Program-made: the position numbers and the translations under genes | Shown: piece after piece, positions 37,398 to 48,916 of the stretch | Layout of the letters: every line of letters begins with the position of its first letter | How positions within the stretch are numbered: the first letter of the stretch is position 1 | The notes under the pieces: model-generated | Told to the model about the DNA's origin: nothing | What the model saw: the letters and a program-made list of their open reading frames with translations, nothing else | The model's database searches: none | From: Balanoglossus misakiensis | Lineage: Eukaryota > Hemichordata | DNA: 64,000 bases | Assembly: GCA_040954595.2 (NCBI GenBank) | Contig: CM082597.2 | Location: 434,001 to 498,000 of the forward strand | Reading direction: 5' to 3'

Positions 37398-37690
37398 ATG
37401 GCGAAGGTGATCGACAGTGAAAGACGAACTGGACTGAAGCATAATCTACTCAGATGCAGAAACACCATGCCCTGTTTATGACTCACATGTCTGTCTTGCC
37501 TTACAGAGAAACACTGACTTAAAACAAATTGACAATATATCACTCCTGCGGCCTAATCCATGTAAGCTCACTGATTATACTAGTATGACAACTATAAAAC
37601 TCTTACGCAGATACAGTAACTCTAAGACTCTTAAACTGATACAAGTTCGACTAAATTCTTTCCTTGATCTGGAAATCGGAAACCTCTTTA
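37398..37690 (+). CDS. candidate 5' end of a gene, unknown product
   Basis: An ATG at 37398 in AAAGATGGCGAAGG context (Kozak-like, and resembling the YY1 start-site motif AARATGGCG) lies just after a CpG-richer stretch with TGACGT. A donor-like AAG|GTGATC follows after three codons. A strong acceptor TCTGTCTTGCCTTACAG ends at 37505. It opens a frame of ~64 codons, starting RNTDLKQIDN, to TGA near 37701. Without splicing the ATG frame is 27 codons long. No domain is recognised. The acceptor is convincing, but the donor is mediocre, so the model is tentative. Confidence 0.2.
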
Positions 37691-37947
37691 AAACGATTTG
37701 AAAATGTCAAACGCTGTGACGGGCTTATACAGAATCTGTGTCCGTGTCACATCTTACGCGAGTGTTATATATTACTGCCTGAAAATGTTAGTGTGTACAT
37801 GAGCCAAACTGAAAAAGCATATAACTTTGTCGACTGATTTAATAGCAAGGGGTTCCTTCTTCAGTTGTACAAGGGGCAGAGTTGTTCAACTTTGGCATTT
37901 ATTTTTTTATGACAGTGTTTTGCTCCTATGTAATCTTAGTCAATGAT

Positions 37948-38121
37948 GGAGGAGGAGGAGGAGGAGGAGGCGGAGGCGGAGGTGGAGGAGGAGGAGGAGG
38001 AGTTGGAGGAGGAGTTGGAGGAGTTGGAGGAATTGGAGGAGGAGGAGAAGGAGTTGGAGGACGTGGAGGAGGAGGAGGAGGAGGAGGAGGAGGAGGAGGA
38101 GGAGGAGGAGGAGGAGGAGGA
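37948..38121. repeat. (GGA)n polypurine tract with GTT-containing variants
   Basis: This tract is 174 bp of GGA units with GCGGAG, GTTGGAGGA and GTGGAGGA interruptions on the G-rich strand. All six frames are open across it and encode poly-Gly, poly-Glu, poly-Pro or poly-Leu, so the several ORFs here are artefacts. The tract is a strong candidate for G-quadruplex or triplex structure. Seven GTTGGA units form a higher-order pattern in the middle. Confidence 0.93.
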
Positions 38122-38498
38122 TGGTTAAACCATACCTGATTGCCAGTTTCGTTATCTTGTGGATGAAGGCACTTGGAAAAGATCTTCTCACAAAAAAAAA
38201 CTCTCACATTGAAGTCCTAGACTTGGTCTTCTATCCAAAGTGAACACACAGTTAAAGGGATATGCCTTGTATTAAGTCGATCCTGTCTGAGATATACTTC
38301 TAACAGTATTGCTCTTCAAGTGTGAACTGTTACCAATCCTACAGAAAACAAAAATAAAACTTGTGTAAAACTTTAATTTGACGAATTCTTCCATGGACTG
38401 ATATGAGTAGTCCACTGCAGTAAGCACAACTTTTGGTACCTGAGTAGAATCAGTTTTTTTGCTGTGATGACAACCCCCTCTCCAAATTGAAACTTTCT

Positions 38499-38590
38499 GT
38501 TTTTTGTTATTGTTATTTGTGTATCTTTTTGTTATTATTTATGTATCTTTGTCAAGTTGTATATATGTATTATATATGTATATATTTATT
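38499..38590. repeat. T-rich duplicated segment and TATATG run
   Basis: TTTTTGTTATTGTTATTTGT followed by GTATC is imperfectly repeated as TTTTTGTTATTATTTATGTATC, followed by TATATGTA units. This resembles the 3' untranslated ends of some LINEs, but no coding part is seen upstream. Confidence 0.4.
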
Positions 38591-38599
38591 CATGTGTGT

Positions 38600-41472
38600 G
38601 ACCATTTGAATGTGTGTTTGTATGCAATATCAGAATAAGAATGAACAAGTAGCTATTTTTAAGATCGATATCATATGAATACATTTATATCAGCCAATAT
38701 GATCTCACACTTCAGATCAAGCTAACACATTCCAGGCAGTCGTAATCTCAACTCAGATCACCTTTCATCATGTTGATGGATGGGTCAGGTCAAACATTTC
38801 ACAAGCAGACTCCAGTTGTAGCATCATACTTGTCAATATTAGAAATGTCAGAGGTACATGATGTTAGCATTATCTGCAAGTGGCTTTATTTTGTCACCAA
38901 TCGATATCATCCCTCACAGACAGAACCTACGCATTCAACATCACGTATCAGTTACCCAGTATCAAAAACATCTAAGAAAGTGTAAATTTAAGCATCCTTC
39001 CTTTCCGAGACATCTTATCTTCAAGTAATGAGTAAATACTGCCCCTTCTCTTCATACATTCTTTTATCATAAAAAAATTAAGAATTAAGATTTTCTTTAC
39101 GACAAAGTAAATTATCAATATTTGATAATTTGACCACAAAGCACAAGATGTAGAATTTTCTACTATTTTCAAAATATTGGTTCACATCTCAAGAACTTAA
39201 AATTTTCATGGTCACTAAGATGCATTTTCTAAAAGTGACAGCATGAGACAAAAGTGTAAGCTTGTTTGAAAGTGTAAACATTTGGTAAATTCACTGTATT
39301 TTTGGCTTTCCCCTCGCCCTTGCCCATAAACAAACGTTAATGGTCAGGGCGTCGTCCATTATGTCTATATTATTCACAGCTTCAGTACGGGGACAGTCCT
39401 AGAAATTGTAAATTACTATGTCGGATATACGAGGCTTTTTCTTTCCTTCTTAGAGTTAAAGATGTATTGATCTTGCCGTGGGTAGTTACATAGCGCCCCC
39501 TATCATACCAATTGAAGGAACTTCATTTTTGCAACAAATTTTTTAATGACAATACACAATAACATGATGACATTTCATTGTCTGTGCTCAACACACTCCA
39601 AGATATTCTTACCACTCGAAAATAAAAGTTTATAATTCAGACAGAGTTTGCTGGAAACAAAGTTCTTCATTTTATCATGTGTCCCGAACAAAATTTGATG
39701 TGGCCAGCGTCTAGTCTGAAGGGGTTTGCAGACACCCACACACACACAGACTGGGTAAACTTTCAACAAGTGCCATACACAGGAGAGATTTGGAGTGTAC
39801 ACACTCCAACTAGTGATTAATTCTGTTTTATTAACAACCAAGGAATGCTGTACTGAAGCCACTTAAGAATTGACACAGCACAGCAAGCCAGGTATAAAAA
39901 ACAGAGAATGAAATATTGGACTTATGACTTGGACTAAATTATATGTTGTGACAATATATAGCACCAGAGTTATGGAGAGACCAAAGGAACACTTAGTATT
40001 CACACATGCAAAAGATGTGTCAAATCTATCAGATTTTCACCACAGCCAGATCACTTATAGACTACAGTACTTCTTTTATTGACCGCAGTTGAAGCACGGA
40101 GATTTTGCAAGAGACAACATGCAACAAGGTTCTTGAGAAAGTGAGAGAATACAAGTAGGGTGGTCCACCCAAAACGGTTGAAATCAGCATCAGTATCCCT
40201 GGTAACCAAAAGCAATATTTCACCACTAATGCTCCTGTTGTCCACAACTTAGAAGTTGGGTTCATATCAGGCTACACCAGGCCTACACATGACTTGTCCA
40301 CATTGTAAGTATACGTGAAAGTTTTTAGCTCTGATAGCGCATATAATTCAGTGAGTATAACAATATAATATTAACAAAATTAAAATAACCACAATTATGT
40401 GAAAAGTAAATCACTCTTTCCCTTTATAGACTATGTTCAGCCAAAAAGTATGGTTGGTAATAGGAAAATGACACAGTGATCCATCACTAGAGATTGGTTG
40501 AATGATTGTTCTGAGAGGCAACTATGCCTTTTCAACAGGAAAATCTTATTGATATCCTTCCATGGTAATCCATTTTCCAATTAAATACACTTAAAACGAT
40601 CGGAGGAACAATTAATAGAGATTGATTGGGTGACCGAGAACAATGCAATATCAAATGTATTTTGGTGTAAAAATCAATTTTTATAAAAATATGTATCGAC
40701 AGGGCCTTTGAAATCAACTACCACCTAGACGGGATTTATAAGTGACTCATTCATCAAAGTTAACAACTGGTGGTAATAAACTTTGCTCTCTGATCATGAT
40801 TTCCTGAAACACTTCATCACAAACCATTCCTCATTTAATATCTATAAGCTTGATCAGTTATTTTAAATCTAGTCATGAAATTTCACTTATTCAGAAGTGT
40901 CATGACCAACAATGAAAATTCCTACATAGGACATAAACAAATCGAGAAATGCATTCTCAAAGAATATAAAATCACGTTCCCTACATCGATATGAAGTAAA
41001 TGGAGACAAACGAGCTTTTTATATTAATTTAGAAGCCAATTAAATGTGATAACTTCATCTTAGGAATTCTGAAAACCAAACAGTATTCACAGGATTTACA
41101 ATGTTCTTAATGCTTATTAGCTTTTCTGAACTCCTACAAATGATTTGTGCATTGAGACAGAAATGGAACAGAAAAGATCACATGAAATGAGAAAAAGTGA
41201 AAGGAAATGTCTCATTTCAACTGTAAATCCCCAAATGAAAATGAATGGTCTTTAAAGACCAACACAGGAACTCATTTATAATGTTTAATAAACAACTCTA
41301 TCGCAAGACTTCCAACAGACTGGAGAGAAATATCCATTCATTAATTTTAATAAATTGTTCCACTGAAATGGAAAAGAAGATTGATCTTATAAATTTACTT
41401 CTGTTGCTATCTGGATACAATGTCCAATGCGAAAAAGCATATTCACATGAACTAAACCAATGATGCCTTCGT
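38600..41472. other. non-coding stretch, no gene seen
   Basis: AT-rich DNA. GCGCCCCCTA at 39494-39503 is a partial CTCF-like core, and there is a short (CA) run near 39738. The frames at 39575-39862 and 40051-40265 have no support. Confidence 0.45.
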
Positions 41473-41565
41473 TTAACCCTTTCATCCCCATCTTCCTCTG
41501 TAGAGGTCTAACTTTACCATAGGTAAGAATAGGTTTGGACTGAACCATGGTGGTGAAAGGGTTAA
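41473..41565 (-). mobile_element. TTAA-flanked MITE, copy B
   Basis: A 93-bp element, TTAACCCTTTCATCC...GGTGAAAGGGTTAA, in inverse orientation to copies A and C: GGTTTGGACTGAACCATGG lies at its right end. Both TTAA flanks are intact. The centre holds CCATAGGTAAGAATAGG, so the GGTAAG there belongs to the element and is not a splice donor. Confidence 0.82.
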
Positions 41566-42658
41566 TTGAAGAGGTGCTATAAATTGTCCTAGTGATGTCA
41601 ACAGGTTTGATGTTCAATTAATGGTTTGACTTTTAAGAGATGTTTAAGGGACATATACGAAGGTGATTTAGCCGACGGCAAATGAAAAAATCCGGCGTAA
41701 TGCACCATTAGAATATCAAACACCATTTCCAACACATCAACACCTGAATACTTATTTGTCAAGATAGTTTTATCCTTTTTCTGATACTTCCATCAAAACA
41801 ACTTGTATTAAAATAATGACCTGAGATAACCGTGTCAATTTAAGATTAGCAAACCAAACATGACATGAACTTCACTGATATACTACAACAGCAACCAAAG
41901 TCAAGGTTATCTTTGTGTGAAAAGCTGAAATGCTGAAATTGGAAAAAGATTTCATGACACAAACATTTCTTTGAAAAACTCATCCACAGCTACAGAACAT
42001 TAACTGTACACTAGAGAGGCAAAGCCTTACCTGTCAGCTACGTGGGCCTATGTATAAAACCCAGTAAAAGAACGGTATTATGTTCCAAAGGTGTTAAAAC
42101 CAAGACCTCCATCAATAATCAGAAAAAAACAGGAAACTCTAAACATCCAGGGTATACTTACTACAGCAAAAACGGAACGGCACGACACTCTAATGTGTAA
42201 ATACGTCCGATCCAAATGCAAAAACCATGTTGTAGGCAAGTAAAACCCTGGCAAATTTACCAGCAAATGGACTTAAAATCGACTAACAGGATCAAGACAT
42301 GTAACCTCAGCCATTGACCACACAAGAGTCTGACAGTACAAGGCTATTCGGTCTATCAAGATTACTGCTTTGTTGACACAAAGGTTCAATTACCAAAATA
42401 CTCACAACCACATTATAATGTTGACATTGGCCAAAACTGACCCAAAACTTCAAAATACACTTTTATTTTTCCAGAAACATTATCGTTATGATAAAATAAT
42501 TGCATTGCTGTCTACTGGTAGTTGTGAACATAAACTTTTAGGTGTTTTGTATTTTGTTTGTTGTGTAGCTTAGTTGACAAAGATAAGGTATACATTACAT
42601 AGGGTTTATTACCTGAGTGATAGACTATTGGCACTTTCTGCCTCTAACAATATATGCG

Positions 42659-42829
42659 TCTCTGTGTGTGTCTCTGTGTGTGTCTATCAGTCTCCAGTAT
42701 ATTTTAAATTATATTGTACACTGTACGGTATATATGTGTGCACATTGTATACATGCATGTATGTTGTACCAGTATGTACATGTATGTATGTGTGTGTGTC
42801 TGTCTGTCTGGTGTCTACTTGTATGTCTA
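42659..42829. repeat. TG/TCTG-rich microsatellite region
   Basis: TCTGTGTG units (42659-42687) and TGTATG/TGTGTG/TCTG units (42771-42829) flank a less simple middle. The overlapping Cys/Val-rich frames in this region are products of the repeat. Confidence 0.85.
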
Positions 42830-45800
42830 TACAACACAATTATTCACCAAAGAGTCTGTTATAACTCATTCACAAAGGGATAAAGATTTTATTCGGACGT
42901 TTTCAGAGTAGACACACACACCATGCAGCATGTTGTGTAGCTGTCTGGTACACTGTTTGTACAGGAATTACAAGTATGTACAAGGCAAGACTGTTGTTAG
43001 TGTATACGGTGTTGATATAGGCAGTAATTGTTCACATGTCAAGTCAATAGCAGCTACTGTGTACACATGCACCTGTAACATTGAGGTCAGTCAGTGGCCA
43101 TTGTGCAGATACAAATCTTGTCGTACAAACACACTGAGTAAAGACTAGAGGTAGTGTTGGCAAACTTTGTATTGTCAACGTTCTGTGCTGTGAACACACT
43201 TGGTTTCCAGCTTTAGTCAAATCACACACTGGTCTTTTCATTGCGACCATCATCAATGAGTTTAAACCAATTTTCTGTAGCAAAGAAGGTCAGTGAGTGT
43301 GACGGTAAATTCGTTTTCTTGTCTGGCATTCAAGTCTTGTCGGCCATGACCACCATCTTGTTTTATACAATGCTAAACACTGTATTCCTTACAACTCAGT
43401 GTTACTTAGATTGATGAATGACTAGAGTTAGCACACAGCTCAACTATGCAGAGAATTACAAACAACAGCCAGATATAGAATCCATTCATTACTTTCTAAG
43501 CAGTTCAACCACCAGTCAAGATCTGTCCACAATCGATGTAATTTGACCTAATCCCAACAATTTATAGCTCAGAATAATTCTACTCAGTTCCATTACAGCA
43601 TTGCCATCATCCATCCATCAGTTGCAAGTCAATAACGTATGTAATTGTTAGAAAATATCAAATTCTGTACTTTGACTCCATGTTCATTCCAAATCTACAA
43701 TTACCAGGATATTGGTTGACATATTTCTGTGTATAAATGTCTCAATTAAACAATCTAAAAATTCAATATTTCAAATACCGGTATATTGATAAGATTTCAA
43801 AAGATCTTCCAGGTGTTACATCAATCGATACAAATTTACAGATCTATGCCAGGTGTAGTCTGTAAACGTGACAAATATCAGCAACACCCACAAGTGCTAA
43901 AGGTCATACGAGTTGCTATACGCCCTTCAACTATTTCGGTCACTCTACGTTTCGAGTGGACAAGAGTTCCTCTTAGCCAATGGTCTTAGTAACTAGACGT
44001 ACAACACACTTCATTAATTATAATTCTTGATGATGTATAACTATAAGAGACTTATTAATCACACTTAAACATCAATGGAAACTGTGTCAACGATCATATA
44101 CTACCAACTACGTATACACGCGAATACATCATCAGTCTGCTGCCCTCTTCAGTTCACTTTGGGTAATGACACCTGTTGCCATGGCAAACCGTGAGGACAA
44201 GTTACAAGCTAAACCTGCCTGTTTCATAAAGTGTAAACATGATTTGTGAATAGCAACTATCAAATGACTGCATGAGACTTCTGCTGTAATTGGCCGAAGT
44301 TGACCACTGGCCAAAAGATGTTGACATTGCTTTAAACCTATCACTCATGCCTACAATCTATCAATCCAATATTATCATTTATAGCTATTCTATTCAATCA
44401 TTCTTTGGAGGTCTTGAGCCATAATTTTTCATGCAATATTCTCACTAATAGTAGAGCATTGAAATGTCACCGCTATATTTCTGTCACTGAATTTATCGGT
44501 GAACACCATATATCACTTTATGATACACTGTAACCCAATTGATTTTCTAGTCGGAGAGAAAAATAATAAAACACTTCCAGCCTATGCGATCAGGTTAGTG
44601 GATGCATGAACTCACCCATGGATGTTTTTTATATGGAAATATGCTTCCTGCATTTCATTGTAATTGCAAAGTCATATGTCATATATCTGTGTTCCCAAAC
44701 CATAGCACGATCAGTGTAAAGTACATGAGTGCGTGGCTTGGTTTAAGAGTTGTGTTACAAACATGAAACTTTGCTGACCACATGATTTAAAGATCTCGGG
44801 AGTAGTTTAAAATAATTTCCATGTGACTATTGTCCAAAAATTCAGAAACACAAACTGGTAATATAGTCTGTTTCATAAACACTCTTTCCACTAATTCAAC
44901 AATCACAGAACTGTCTTACCTTTGCCGAAAACACAGGTCCACACACGTCAACCACCAATGTGTACAGGGTAGATTCCAACGTCAACTGAACCACCACCGC
45001 AAAGGAGTGGTCTGTAACAGAATAAATTATGAGGGAGTACTTAACAGTTCATTCCAGACAGATTGATCACCCATACTATCAACGATTTTATTGACAGCCT
45101 AAAGTTACCTTGTCAATACTTATCTCTCTATCACTGTGTTGTACTCAGCTATAGTGACACAATTAAGTGGTCTACGGCAACCATGGTGATACACACTCTG
45201 GCCAATGTTGATAAATGTACATTATGACCGCGAATAGAAAGGTGACTGACCGTTAGATCTAGCCAATTCAAGAAAAATATCAAGATATATTATGCATTGT
45301 CCAGAATTATATTTTCTACATCGTTTTTTTCCTTTGAAATCTTCCTCCATTGAATCAATTTGTTTTCTCTCTAACCCAACCAGGAAATTTGTTCCACTGA
45401 CAGCAATGAGAGACATTGCTTTTTCTATGCTGTTAACTGCAGGACTCTTTTCTTACAGTTTTGCGAGATGATTACTTCAGAGCTCATACTGATATGTGAT
45501 CATACTGTGTGACTTATTACTATCATCTCAAACAAAAGACAATCTAATATCAGACTCTAGTAGTCGTTTCTGTTTCTCGTTCTCTACACTGCATGACTCC
45601 ACTTTACAAAACACCACGGTATTTTCAACCAGTATGCCCTCTAACAAATATATTTTTAAAAAGCTTTGAGCCGCTTTGAGGATTTCTAAAATTTTCTCCC
45701 AGTCAGCCCTTAGAGGGCACACTGTGTCCAACTCTAAAATAACAGAACACCACCAACTCTATGTTCATCCCGGTATCTTACCTCCAACCCTTGCATCAAA

Positions 45801-46598
45801 GTTCCAGACACACGCCCCACACATCGGCACACACTTTCTCGACAAAGACCTTCCTTCCTCTATCAACTCTCAATGCAATATGCTACGTTGGACTTCCAAT
45901 TGTTAATGAAATGAACCCTGATACAAGTATTAAATCACCACATGCATTGTACAGCATAAATCCATGTAAATATTCCGACTTTAGTCACTGATGACCTCAC
46001 TCACCTCAATTTCCATTCAAAAATTGACAAATCATTCATCACAAGTACTGGAAATCTATTACAACGGTTTTAATGTTATCGCAATCATTCCAACAAAGAA
46101 CTCTTATAACCATAACACTTTGATTCAATCATTTTATTATCACACATTTGTGACAATCAAAACTTTTCATACACAATTCGACTCTCAAATTCACTTTTGA
46201 CAACTGTCATTTTGGAAAATCCAGGAAGAAATATTGTTCAGGTCAGACCCCAGAGGCTGTATGTTTTAGACAATTCCAATGTATGACTAACAAATATTCA
46301 TCAAAACAAAATGTAGATTAAAGACAATCAACATACAACTGGTCTCTATAGAATGGATAGATTGATTACTGTTAGGTAAGTGACTACAGGCCTGATAGCT
46401 CACAGATCATATGGATGAATGACTAGGAATTATTCTGGCTATATGTGGGTTTAGATGGCTAGGCAAAGCTGGGTCACAAGGATGTCTGATTTGGAAGTTG
46501 ATAGCAGAGCTGACTACAGTTAGGCTACTGTCAGCAAGTTCTGTGGTGGCGCACTTTTTCACATGGCCACTCAAGTGAAAAACCTGATTGGTTTAATT
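42830..46598. other. non-coding stretch, no gene seen
   Basis: AT-rich DNA. A strong acceptor TCTTTTCTTACAG near 45459 opens only short frames without a following donor. A TTAG|GTAAGT donor at 46376 has a possible 60-nt open segment upstream, but a weak acceptor. The X-box-like motif at 44175 is listed separately. Confidence 0.45.
44175..44188. promoter_or_regulatory. X-box-like palindrome
   Basis: GTTGCCATGGCAAA matches the canonical X-box GTTGCCATGGCAAC except at the last base. Confidence 0.38.
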
Positions 46599-46775
46599 TA
46601 CAGTGAAACCAGTCCTTACAGACTAGACACCTCTCTAATCAGGACAACTCTCTATTAAAGACAGCTTCTCGAGACAAAAGTTAAAATTGACTGTGTATTT
46701 AAGACCCTGTCTATTAAGGACAATTTCTGTCCCTAAGGTATCCTTAATCGATACCTGTCTAGTATAAAGGCCAGT
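46599..46775. repeat. degenerate ~17-bp TCTATTAAGGACA repeat block
   Basis: After TTACAGTGAAACC come TCTCTAATCAGGACAAC, TCTCTATTAAAGACAGC, TGTATTTAAGACCC and TGTCTATTAAGGACAAT. The last is followed by its reverse-oriented partner, TATCCTTAAT. Blocks of this wording are familiar to me from several marine invertebrate genomes, but I cannot name the family with certainty. Confidence 0.55.
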
Positions 46776-46890
46776 TTATTCATTTTAAGTCCCTTGACTG
46801 GCCACTATAGACATGTTTGTCTGTAAATGTATTTGGGATGTCAAAAGTACAGGTGTTGAGGTCATTCTGGGGTTGCCGTAAACGGACACG

Positions 46891-46904
46891 GTTGCCAGGG
46901 TAAC
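46891..46904. promoter_or_regulatory. X-box motif, consensus match
   Basis: GTTGCCAGGGTAAC fits GTNRCC and RGYAAC half-sites fully with a two-base spacer. It is one of the two best X-boxes in the window. Confidence 0.42.
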
Positions 46905-47271
46905 ACTGATTTTCGCTGACAACAGCCGTATCAGCTATGAACTTAACAAGTACATGTCTGTATCTCGCTTCAAACTCTTGACGTCTTTGACACATTTCTT
47001 TCAGGTGTCCAAGGCAAGATAATATTACCTTTTAACACCTGCTTAGATTGTTGCCACTCTCAGGTGAGAGTTATATTACTATCTGACCCAAACTAGCTGT
47101 GAATGTGTCATTCTCATCTGGAAATGACCGCACACATTCCCATGACATGGAAGGTGAGCTCCTACTATCAGTTTCACACTTTGAAAGTGTTAAACTGTGG
47201 TGTGTTCGAAGTAACCGCAAACATAACCTTTCTAGTCTCACATCTGCTACTTTAAACCTCAACTCACAAAC

Positions 47272-47284
47272 ACAGTTACACATG
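47272..47284 (+). repeat. target-site duplication, left
   Basis: ACAGTTACACATG, identical to 47631-47643. It marks the insertion point of the LINE copy between them. Confidence 0.9.
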
Positions 47285-47589
47285 TATTCTGGGTAATATA
47301 GATGAGGGGGGTAATCAACTTGCAAATTTCATTCTTTTGATTGGACGTTCTTATATTTTTAAATGTAAAGTGTCGAATGTTTTGCCAAACATGCTTCAGT
47401 TTAAATCATATGTGAAATCTATTTATAAAATAGAAGATAATGTAGCCACTACAAATGATAGACAGGGGATACATCTAGAAAAATGGGGAGCTTTTGTCAA
47501 CTTGTTCGTTGATTAGTGTTCTTTTTGTGGTTTCTTTCTTTTTCTTGTCTTTGTCGACTTTTTTGTTTTTGTCCTGTATTTTTGAAATG

Positions 47590-47630
<41 letters not shown>
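47285..47630 (+). mobile_element. 5'-truncated non-LTR retrotransposon (LINE)
   Basis: The insert lies exactly between two 13-bp direct repeats and ends in 41 A (47590-47630), the standard product of target-primed reverse transcription. A frame open from the left edge (codons from 47286) to TAG at 47514-47516 gives 76 residues. It contains NFILLIGRSYIFKCK, a block like the C-terminal end of L1-type ORF2 proteins (hydrophobic-AKxYIYKCK), and EKWGAF near the end. A 70-nt pyrimidine-rich 3' UTR follows. Everything upstream, including the endonuclease and reverse-transcriptase core, is missing through 5' truncation. The remnant frame is unbroken and both duplications are identical, so the insertion is probably young. 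The clade assignment (L1-like) is a tentative family judgement. Confidence 0.88.
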
Positions 47631-47632
<2 letters not shown>

Positions 47633-47643
47633 AGTTACACATG
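47631..47643 (+). repeat. target-site duplication, right
   Basis: ACAGTTACACATG directly after the poly(A) tail, a perfect copy of 47272-47284. Confidence 0.9.
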
Positions 47644-47692
47644 CTATCTTCTGTAAGATGGAAAGGTTATTAAAGTTCCATTAACTGTAATT

Positions 47693-47740
47693 AGGGTTTC
47701 GAGACCAGAGGGGTCTCGAAACCCTCTTGAAATCGTGTTG

Positions 47741-47776
<36 letters not shown>
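47693..47776. repeat. perfect hairpin plus (TTA)n, repeat-element end
   Basis: AGGGTTTCGAGACC (47693-47706) and GGTCTCGAAACCCT (47712-47725) form a perfect 14-bp inverted repeat with a 5-nt loop. A TTA run follows (47745-47776), and then CGAAGACCGTTGCACCTAAT in the next 60 bases. This order (hairpin, simple repeat, conserved start) resembles a repeat family of marine invertebrates, but I cannot name it. Its right boundary is not visible. Confidence 0.6.
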
Positions 47777-47777
<1 letters not shown>

Positions 47778-48857
47778 CCACTCTTAAAAACAGCCGCTAT
47801 TCGAAGACCGTTGCACCTAATGACTTGAAATTTGGCTCACAATCATCTAATCCTTTACACTGATCCCCTTTCAGTTAATCCACACTACATCCTCAAGATT
47901 ATCCCTAATACAAATCCGTCCTATTTGCTCATAACCGTATTATATTACCTTCACTGCTGATCAATACAAGTATCTATAGATAAATTCATCATTTCAATAT
48001 GCATATCACTGATAGGTAAATTTTCAATTTTTTTACAAATACATGAATTATACATAAACACAGATTGACAAAATACTGTAATTTTAACATCTAGATCCCC
48101 TTTAAGCTATCATTTACATTTTTTCCTTGCTGATTCATATATATCAATTTTATTCTTTCTTTTGCCATCCGAAAATCCCTTTTTAATTCCATTCCGAGTC
48201 TGAGCTTAGTTCTTTATTGATCCATATAAAAACTGTCTCTATGGAGAGCATATCTGTTGCCAGCCAGACTGTCAATAAGTGTCATTGTGTACTCCGTTCA
48301 TTCCTGCCTCACATTCAATTCCGTAATCTCCATCTTCTCTTCCCATTCATCCTTTATTCTCTCCTCATCATTTGCTCTCCCAGCTCATTCCGGTCTCTTC
48401 AAGCACTCCATAAATCTTTCAAACCCCCTACAGGGAATCCCAGCAGAGTCTTTCAACAACACGGACACTCATTCTTCAAGCCTGACTCATTAGACACAGA
48501 CACATGGACGTTACCAATTGTCCAGATTGTAAACGCCCGCGGATATAGTCGACTATTTCAATTCCCACATCGCAGACTTCCATTGAAGCACTAGTCCTTT
48601 CCCACATATTGAGATAGCACCTAATATCGCTGAATGAGCTACCTCACAATGCACACCATCATATTATTCTAAATCAAAGGTCTCTACAATCTGCTTATTT
48701 GAATTTTCACTTCACGAACTGGCTGATCAAACTCGGGAGAAGCTTTGGCATGAAAACATCCACTTTTTAGCAACCTTTAAATCCTGTTCAATGAGTGTGT
48801 CTATGACGGCACAGAGGGCAATATTAGCACATTGATTAACTTGGTTTAGGGCATATC
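47777..48857. other. non-coding stretch, pyrimidine-rich
   Basis: Pyrimidine-rich DNA, possibly still part of the repeat that starts at 47693. The 125-codon plus-strand frame at 48217-48594 is the longest in the window. It overlaps a Ser-rich second frame, has no domain, and its low-complexity base composition explains the lack of stops. Confidence 0.4.
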
Positions 48858-48916
48858 AGGTCAATCATGTCCAGGTCAAATAAGGTCAGGTTATTCGTTC
48901 AGGTCAAGTCAGGTCA
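48858..48916 (+). promoter_or_regulatory. five AGGTCA half-sites, two DR4 pairs
   Basis: Exact AGGTCA occurs at 48858, 48873, 48883, 48901 and 48911, all on the same strand. Pairs 48873/48883 and 48901/48911 are spaced by four bases (DR4), the arrangement bound by RXR heterodimers with thyroid-hormone or LXR-type receptors. A further AGGTCA lies at 49018 and GGGTCA at 49032. A decayed short tandem repeat could give the same pattern. Confidence 0.4.

Noticed and set aside
37882-38207. Four overlapping ORFs of 61-93 codons on both strands
   Set aside because: They are homopolymeric readings of the (GGA)n tract in different frames.
41519-41530. TAGGTAAGAATAGG as a splice donor
   Set aside because: It is the centre of MITE copy B.
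42370-42573. Plus-strand ORF with a possible transposon-like tail
   Set aside because: The feel of a LINE or transposase end could not be tied to any named block. It runs into a microsatellite.
47693-47725. Hairpin resembling a bacterial rho-independent terminator
   Set aside because: The context is eukaryotic repeat DNA, and the following T/A run is a TTA microsatellite.
48217-48594. Longest ORF in the window, 125 codons on the plus strand
   Set aside because: Pyrimidine-rich composition lowers stop frequency. A second frame is open over the same DNA, and no domain or splice context is seen.
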